DNA from: Boesenbergia rotunda
Lineage: Eukaryota; Streptophyta; Magnoliopsida; Zingiberales; Zingiberaceae
DNA length: 64,000 bases
Direction: 5' to 3'
NCBI GenBank assembly: GCA_024364735.1
Contig: JAGFNQ010006450.1
Coordinates: 154,994-218,993 of the forward strand
A program made the position numbers and the translations under genes. The notes under the pieces are model-generated. The model was not told the DNA's origin. It saw nothing but the letters and a program-made list of their open reading frames with translations, and searched no databases. Positions 59,077-64,000 of this stretch are shown here, one piece after another. The stretch's first letter is position 1. Each line of letters starts with the position of its first letter.

Positions 59077-59091
59077 CGAATGATGAAGTAC

Positions 59092-59631
59092 CTGAATCCC
59101 GTTGGGCGAGCCGCTGGCGGTGAGGACCCTCTGTTCCTCCTCAGTCGCCGGAACATTCTGCGACCGGAAAATGCGGACGGCAGCGATCCTGGGCGCGGCC
59201 TTGAGCAGCGACAGTTTGTGGGCGTTCCCGTCGAGCGGGCTGTGGAGGAATAGTTCCGCGTCGGGGAACTCCTCGAGCACGTGCTTCATGATCGAGGGGC
59301 CCGTGATCTCGAACCGCCGGGCGCCGCCCACGAGGCAGATCGCAATCCGACTCCCCACGATCCCTGGCGGCGCCTTACCTGATCGGTTTCCACCGCTGGA
59401 TTCGACTCCAGATAGGGAACTTATAGGATTAGGCGAAAGGAGGGAGAACGCCGGGGGGCTGCCGGCGTAGGCGACGAGGGCGACTAAGAGGAGGAGAGCG
59501 GCGACGATGAAGGCCTGGAACGGACGCCGGTCCAACCACTTGGTGGAGACGGCGGCGGCGGCGGCGGCGGCAACAACCGCCGGTTGAGGGCGGAGGTGGG
59601 CGTCGCCGGCGCCGTTCTTCATGCCGTTCAT
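59092..59631 (-). CDS. Exon 1 of a DUF7796-type single-pass membrane protein; rest of gene missing
   Basis: ATG at 59631 (complement), 180 codons, ending CAG before a GT donor at 59091 that fits a coding-phase-0 intron. An Ala-rich N-terminus (GCG repeat) is followed by one hydrophobic helix (AFIVAALLLLVALVAYA, residues about 40-56). A linker and a conserved segment come next: SRIAICLVGGARRFEITGPS, LFLHSPLD, LSLLKAAPRIAAVRIF, RVLTASGSPNGIQ. From memory this matches the uncharacterised plant family that includes Arabidopsis At4g12700/At2g04280, with the catalytic-looking domain on the far side of the membrane. No exon 2 was recognised anywhere to the left: element E starts 15 bp into the intron. 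The gene is either truncated or split by a very long transposon-filled intron. The frame is open upstream of this Met, but that part is AT-rich and not conserved in character. Confidence 0.68.
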
Positions 59632-59786
59632 ATCGCGTCTTCCTCCAGCATGGAATTGCAGGAGTTTAGAGAGAGAAGCAGAGGACGTTTCGGGGCGAGG
59701 TAAACATGAGCCGGAGATTAATGCGTTGCGATAACAAGCGTATAGATAACGGATGTTGTTTATTAAATGTCCAATATGCCCTCCTA

Positions 59787-59792
59787 CACGTG
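59787..59792. promoter_or_regulatory. G-box in the promoter of the DUF7796-type gene
   Basis: CACGTG about 155 bp upstream of the start codon (minus-strand gene). Single motif only. Confidence 0.35.
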
Positions 59793-59799
59793 TTCGGCA

Positions 59800-61783
59800 G
59801 CCTTCTAGTTCGAGGACTTTATAGGAAAGATGAGTGGGTCCGGAAACGGAAATACGACGTGGCCCGCGCTTGGTCAAATGATGATTCGGGTACGGAAACG
59901 ACCGCAGGATACTTCGTGGGACCCGGCGCTTGGGTTGGCGATCGAGATCGAAGAGTCGAGTTCCCGGTGAATCATTGTAAAATAATTTGGTTTGAATTGA
60001 ATTAATATCGTTCGCATTTACACAAAAAAAAATACAATTTAAAATTTTATTTGATATTTTATATTTACAGTAGAAAATTTGTTCCAAAATTTTATTTTGA
60101 TAAAACAATTGAAAATATCAAATTCAAATTTGATTTAATACGGGGCTTGAATGAAGGGACGCCCTGTTGTTCCTCTCAAAAAAATAATATTAAAAATCTG
60201 AATGAAGCAAGACGTCAAAAGATGGAAATCGACAGGCCATCTAGGTTAATTAAAACAATGAATTCCATATTTTTTTAAAAAATATTGTTGTTGGCATAAA
60301 TTCATATTAGATTGAATTATTTTTATGCATTTGTTCGCCTGTAAATTCTTCTTATCTGATAATATAGGAAAGTTTCATTTGAGAGATTCTATATATAACC
60401 ACAGTTCATTTTCTCTATCGTGGATCTCATAAATATATACAATTTAAATTTATTGCTTCACATAATATTTATTATTGCATAGAGGCACCTAACCATTAGA
60501 TTTGGCGTTCAAGCAAAGTCAAAATTTACTTGAATTAAATCATTTTCCAATTGATTTGAATTTATAGATTAAAAAAAAGACCTTGCCAAACTTTAATATA
60601 TTTAAAAATTAATTTCCATTAAAATTTCTATTGAGAGTCATAACAATATTCTTACTATATTAATCAACACGCCCTCGGACTATGATACAACATAAGGATG
60701 ATCGTCATTATAGATATTCGCAGTTTGATCTCCTGCTACGACGTATTTTATAGGAATTTTTCTTTCAAATGAGACTCAAACCTTATGACGTTGGATTTTT
60801 GGATCATCCATCGTGAACATTTTCTGATTTACCCTGATAGACGGTGAAAATTTTCTTTTGGACTGGATCGATCGCCCAAGATTTAACGTTATCTAATTTC
60901 ATTAATTATTTTTGTTACTATATTAATCAACACACTAATTTACCAAGCTTGCAAATCAAAACTAACCTTAAATTAATACAGATCTTGGCTCGAACTTTGC
61001 CCAACGAGTGTAAGAGAAGGCCCGAGAAATGGTTAACGACCATGATACAGTTAGGCACGCGAAACACTTGCTCAAAATTTCCTGGCGATGGAAAATTTAA
61101 TAATAGTTATTGAAGTACGGTATACACTTACGTAGATGTGACTAATAAATGTTCTGATTTATTTCTTTCACGTCATTTGGGATGGAAGAATATTTGAGGT
61201 TAATATAATCAATTTTTTATTACAATCTATATAGATGTAACTAATAAAGTCTCCTTACAAGTTGATGCAATTGATATTTATATAAGCATTTATTTTAATA
61301 AAATTTAGGATCAATTCTTAATAAATGTATTATTTTCTAAAGTGTGTGGGATCGCCTTATTCCTCCCACCCCTAGCCATATGACGGTTAATTATAAATTG
61401 ATCCCGAAATGTATCTCTTTTTGATATAATTTAAGGATGGACTATAAAAGATATTTAAGGTAAATATAATCATCTTTTATTAAAGTAAAATTGTACATCC
61501 TAAAAAGATCACTAAGATGATGATTCATCTTTTACTATTAATAAATATAATATAACTAATATATATATGACGAAGATTTGCTACAATGTCCGCTACGGAC
61601 TTGAGATGTAGAATTTTTCTTTTGATTTATTTTTTTTATTTTGCGGATATGTTATTTAGAGTTTTATCTTTAGGGTTTAGATATTGAATTAATTGAATTA
61701 TAGTATTAAGTATAAAAAATATTCAAATTGGATTTTTTCTTTGAGAGTGTGTGGAATATGTTACGTAAAATTAATGACATATC

Positions 61784-61788
<5 letters not shown>
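59800..61788. other. Promoter flank and AT-rich intergenic DNA
   Basis: GC-richer to about 59970, then strongly AT-rich. A GGATGGA...TATTTAAGGTAAATATAATCA phrase occurs twice about 250 bp apart (near 61180 and 61435). No gene recognised. Confidence 0.45.

Positions 61789-61839
<51 letters not shown>
61789..61839. repeat. (TA)n microsatellite, about 25 units
   Basis: Uninterrupted TA dinucleotides. Confidence 0.95.
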
Positions 61840-61843
<4 letters not shown>

Positions 61844-62568
61844 ATGATTACTTTCATGTCAGATATTTTATATAGTCCGTCTTCGAATTACAGAGAAATA
61901 AATTATAAGACAACCATCAAATGACTATAAAAATATTCTCAAGTCACGATTCCATACTTATAGATGGTTACATGCAATTGCCCTTAACCAAAGCAGTTGC
62001 AGCAAACTGATGAAATTATAAAATGATGTCCAATTGCAAATGAGCATGCCATTTTTTATTAAAATTAAATACACATCCTTTCAATAATTTTATTTTAAAA
62101 ATATCTTTTAATTAAAAACTATTATAGCAGCTACCAATAAATGCTATTATATGTAAAAGTTACTAATTTTTTTACTCAACACTATTATACTACTAATAAA
62201 TATTATAATATATAAAAGTTACCAAGTAACTAGTATAATATGTAGAAGATATATATGCAATATCTACTACAATATTTTTAAGATGAATTTAGGATTTAGA
62301 TTTAAGATTTGAATAACGAATAAAAATTATCCAGTAGTTATTATAATGTATAAAAATTACTATATAGGTAGCTTTTATAACATATTTAAGATGTTTAGAA
62401 TTTAAAATTTATACCGTATAAAATCTAGTACTGGGTATTTATTACAATACGTAGAAGATAGTTAGTAGATGGTACACGTGTTTGTGGTGAGTTTAAGGTT
62501 TATAATTTAGGATTTAGAGTCTTTAAATACTATTATATCAAAATACTATTTATCAATTTGATCAAAAT
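61840..62568. other. AT-rich intergenic DNA with degenerate repeats
   Basis: Phrases such as ATTATAATGTATAAAAATTAC recur in degenerate form between 62120 and 62470. No gene. Confidence 0.4.
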
Positions 62569-63049
62569 TGTTCCGGAAGAATCAACGTCGACAGTTAGTC
62601 ATCAAAGTTCAGCCCACGCAGATGCTGACGTTATGGGATGAATTCCGCGCCTGCGAGATCAACACGAGCGTTAGGAGAACACGTCGGAGGTTGTCCGACG
62701 GAGCCCACTCCGACGCTCAAGTCAGTGCCTCGATGGAGAGGAAAAGTATAAGACAGAAAGAGGTATCAGTAGCAGAGAATGCATAACCCCCTTACTGGAG
62801 GGATTGGACTACCTTTTATACCTGCGGCGACCATCCACGAGTCCCCACGATCTTCGCCACGTCCCTGTGATTATCGGTTACTGGTTCACCCTGGTAACGG
62901 TCACCCCGATTCTTCAATCCGAGCCGTTACGATGATTAAAACCTTTATGGCCGCTGATCATGGGTAGTAATTACTCCATCATAATGGATGAGGATGACCC
63001 ACCGATCCGAGAAAAACGAATCTCTGCTTGAGTGTTCCTTAGGCCCCAT

Positions 63050-63175
63050 TACCCCGAGGTGATCTCGAGGTTCGTTGGCCTGGGGGTCTCGAACATTCAT
63101 CTCTCCAAGGTTCTCCCGGGGACCTACCCCCCGAGGTAAACTCGGGGGTGTGTCTTCCTGAAGTTATCTTCAGGA
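63050..63175. repeat. Hairpin cluster of H
   Basis: CCCCCGAG-GTAAA-CTCGGGGG (63128-63148) has 8-bp arms, CCTGAAG-TTAT-CTTCAGG (63157-63174) has 7-bp arms, and CCCGAG-GTGAT-CTCGAGG lies near 63053-63070. The stems differ in sequence but the arm-plus-4/5-nt-loop plan is constant, and it matches G. Confidence 0.75.
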
Positions 63176-63901
63176 TTATAACTACTTAAATCGGTCTTCG
63201 GGTCCTCTCTCCTGAGAGGGTCTCGGGTGTCCCGCCAAGGGAGTCATTTCGGCTTGGTGGCTTTTGCCATGCAGCTTCTTCAGCCCCCGTGTCTGCCACG
63301 GGGTATTCAACCCCATCACAAGTCCCTCCCTTCAAGTCTGATCGAAGGAAGTGTGTCTGATTGATTAGACTGGTAGTGTGATGAAGAAGCTATGCCCAGG
63401 TGGCCTCTCCACCTTCTGCTACTTCGCTGGTGGCATTCTGGGTCCGAGGGAGCAATCTATACAACCCAGGACCCCGGGTGGTTTTTTGAATACGTCCAAC
63501 ATTCCCGTAAATTTTGCGGCGACGCTCTAACGGCTAACCCAAGCCCTTTATAGGTGTGTGGGGTCTTGTAATGGCGACACGATCGCCCAACGAATGTGGT
63601 CTCGCCACGTGCCTCCTCCCCCCTTGTGCAGCGATATCTCTTCGATACACACCGCGGGCGATACGAAGCGATGGCAATAAGGGCTAGCGCCCCCTCGGGA
63701 TGACCAATCAGCGCCGTTGACGTGCTGCTCTCTTATTTAATGGATGTGCGGCTCCTCTCTATAAAAGCGGGTGCAACGACACCCTGCAGCCTCCTTGCCT
63801 TATCTACCTTCAAGCATCCTTCTTCTCTTGCTATTCGTCTTGCCGCTGCGCCCCTTTTACAAGGGTAAGTCTCCTTCTGCTTTCTCCTCTCCTCAATCCC
63901 C

Positions 63902-64000
63902 ATGGGTCCAATGGAGAAGAAAAAGAAAACCCAAGGCGACGATGAAGGCTCCTTGGGGGAACTAGGATACCATACGGAATGGTACGATACCATTTCTTCC
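63902..64000 (+). CDS. Start of the PF04195-like ORF of H (partial)
   Basis: Open from ATG 63902 to the window end (33 codons). A Lys-rich beginning (MEKKKKTQGDDE) and GYHTEWYDTIS correspond to the Lys-rich start and QLEWYEAIS of the broken ORF in G. A GTAAGT donor-like site in the leader (near 63865) is shared with G (near 39428). Whether the ORF is intact further on cannot be seen. Confidence 0.5.
   Translation, partial: MGPMEKKKKTQGDDEGSLGELGYHTEWYDTISS

Larger units (their letters stand above)
62569..64000 (+). mobile_element. Element H: second PF04195-type element, cut by the window end
   Basis: Colinear with G (38088-39600): TTTTATACC TATA near 62812, GGGTAGTAATTAC near 62964, hairpins at 63050-63175, TTTTGCGGCG near 63514, second TATA (CTATAAAAGCGGG) near 63760, then an ORF. 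It probably starts at TGTTCCGGAAG (62569). No primer site is visible before the ORF. Confidence 0.55.

Noticed and set aside
59059..60108. 349-codon reading of the DUF7796-type gene from an upstream ATG
   Set aside because: The upstream part is AT-rich promoter-like DNA and the downstream part runs through the splice donor into E; the start at 59631 and the end at 59092 fit better.
62568..62967. Small plus-strand ORFs at the start of H
   Set aside because: Colinear with non-coding DNA in G, where they are not conserved as frames.

Overview
The window is nuclear DNA of a flowering plant. Most of it is nested LTR retrotransposons, with only three recognisable host genes. The host-gene exons are very GC-rich, the intergenic DNA is AT-rich, the P450 has a short phase-0 GT-AG intron, and the copia-type primer sites match plant initiator tRNA-Met. 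I infer a commelinid-type monocot (gingers or relatives are possible), but nothing here proves the taxon.

Host genes, left to right: (1) a 129-residue atypical HLH regulator at 823-1212 (+), with an inverted pair of G-boxes upstream; (2) an intact two-exon cytochrome P450 of the CYP75B / flavonoid 3'-hydroxylase type at 35813-37479 (+); (3) exon 1 only of a single-pass membrane protein that I match from memory to the plant DUF7796 family, at 59092-59631 (-). A retroelement starts 15 bp into the intron of this third gene and the rest of the gene is not in the window.

Repeat layout: 2076-2540 is a decayed copia gag. 4076-8795 is element A1, a gag-only copia-type element. 8796-12475 is the second half of a Tekay/Del-like gypsy LTR plus its broken gag. 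12715-19733 is element B, complete with both LTRs and ACTTT target duplications but no pol. 21893-22245 is a fold-back/MITE-like element. 22291-25276 is a gypsy solo LTR. 25299-35565 is element D (-), which contains two further solo LTRs (27793-30324 and 33172-34506). 38088-42860 is element G, with a broken PF04195-like ORF. 42861-54088 is an LTR-internal-LTR-internal-LTR array of family A (A2/A3), interrupted by solo LTRs at 46164-47490 and 48111-50440. 54152-54751 is a truncated family-B LTR (F). 54752-59076 is element E (-), gag-only with an intact 462-codon gag. 62569-64000 is a second copy of the G-type element (H), running off the end.

Two themes stand out. First, every copia-type element with an internal region here (A, B, D, E) has a gag-like ORF or its remains, and I could find no protease, integrase or reverse transcriptase. 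They look like non-autonomous gag-only elements that depend on enzymes supplied in trans. Second, nearly every LTR family carries its own short palindrome, repeated many times just upstream of its TATA box (CAGTCGACTG in A, GATCGGT-N6-ACCGATC in B, GGCGCC cores in C, AATCGATT/CAATTG in D, AGCTTTTAATTAAAAGCT in E, CCCGAG-N5-CTCGGG in G/H). In A and B the same motif also recurs in the non-coding stretch before the polypurine tract. Different sequences in the same architecture suggest a shared function in transcription, RNA dimerisation or packaging that has diversified between families.
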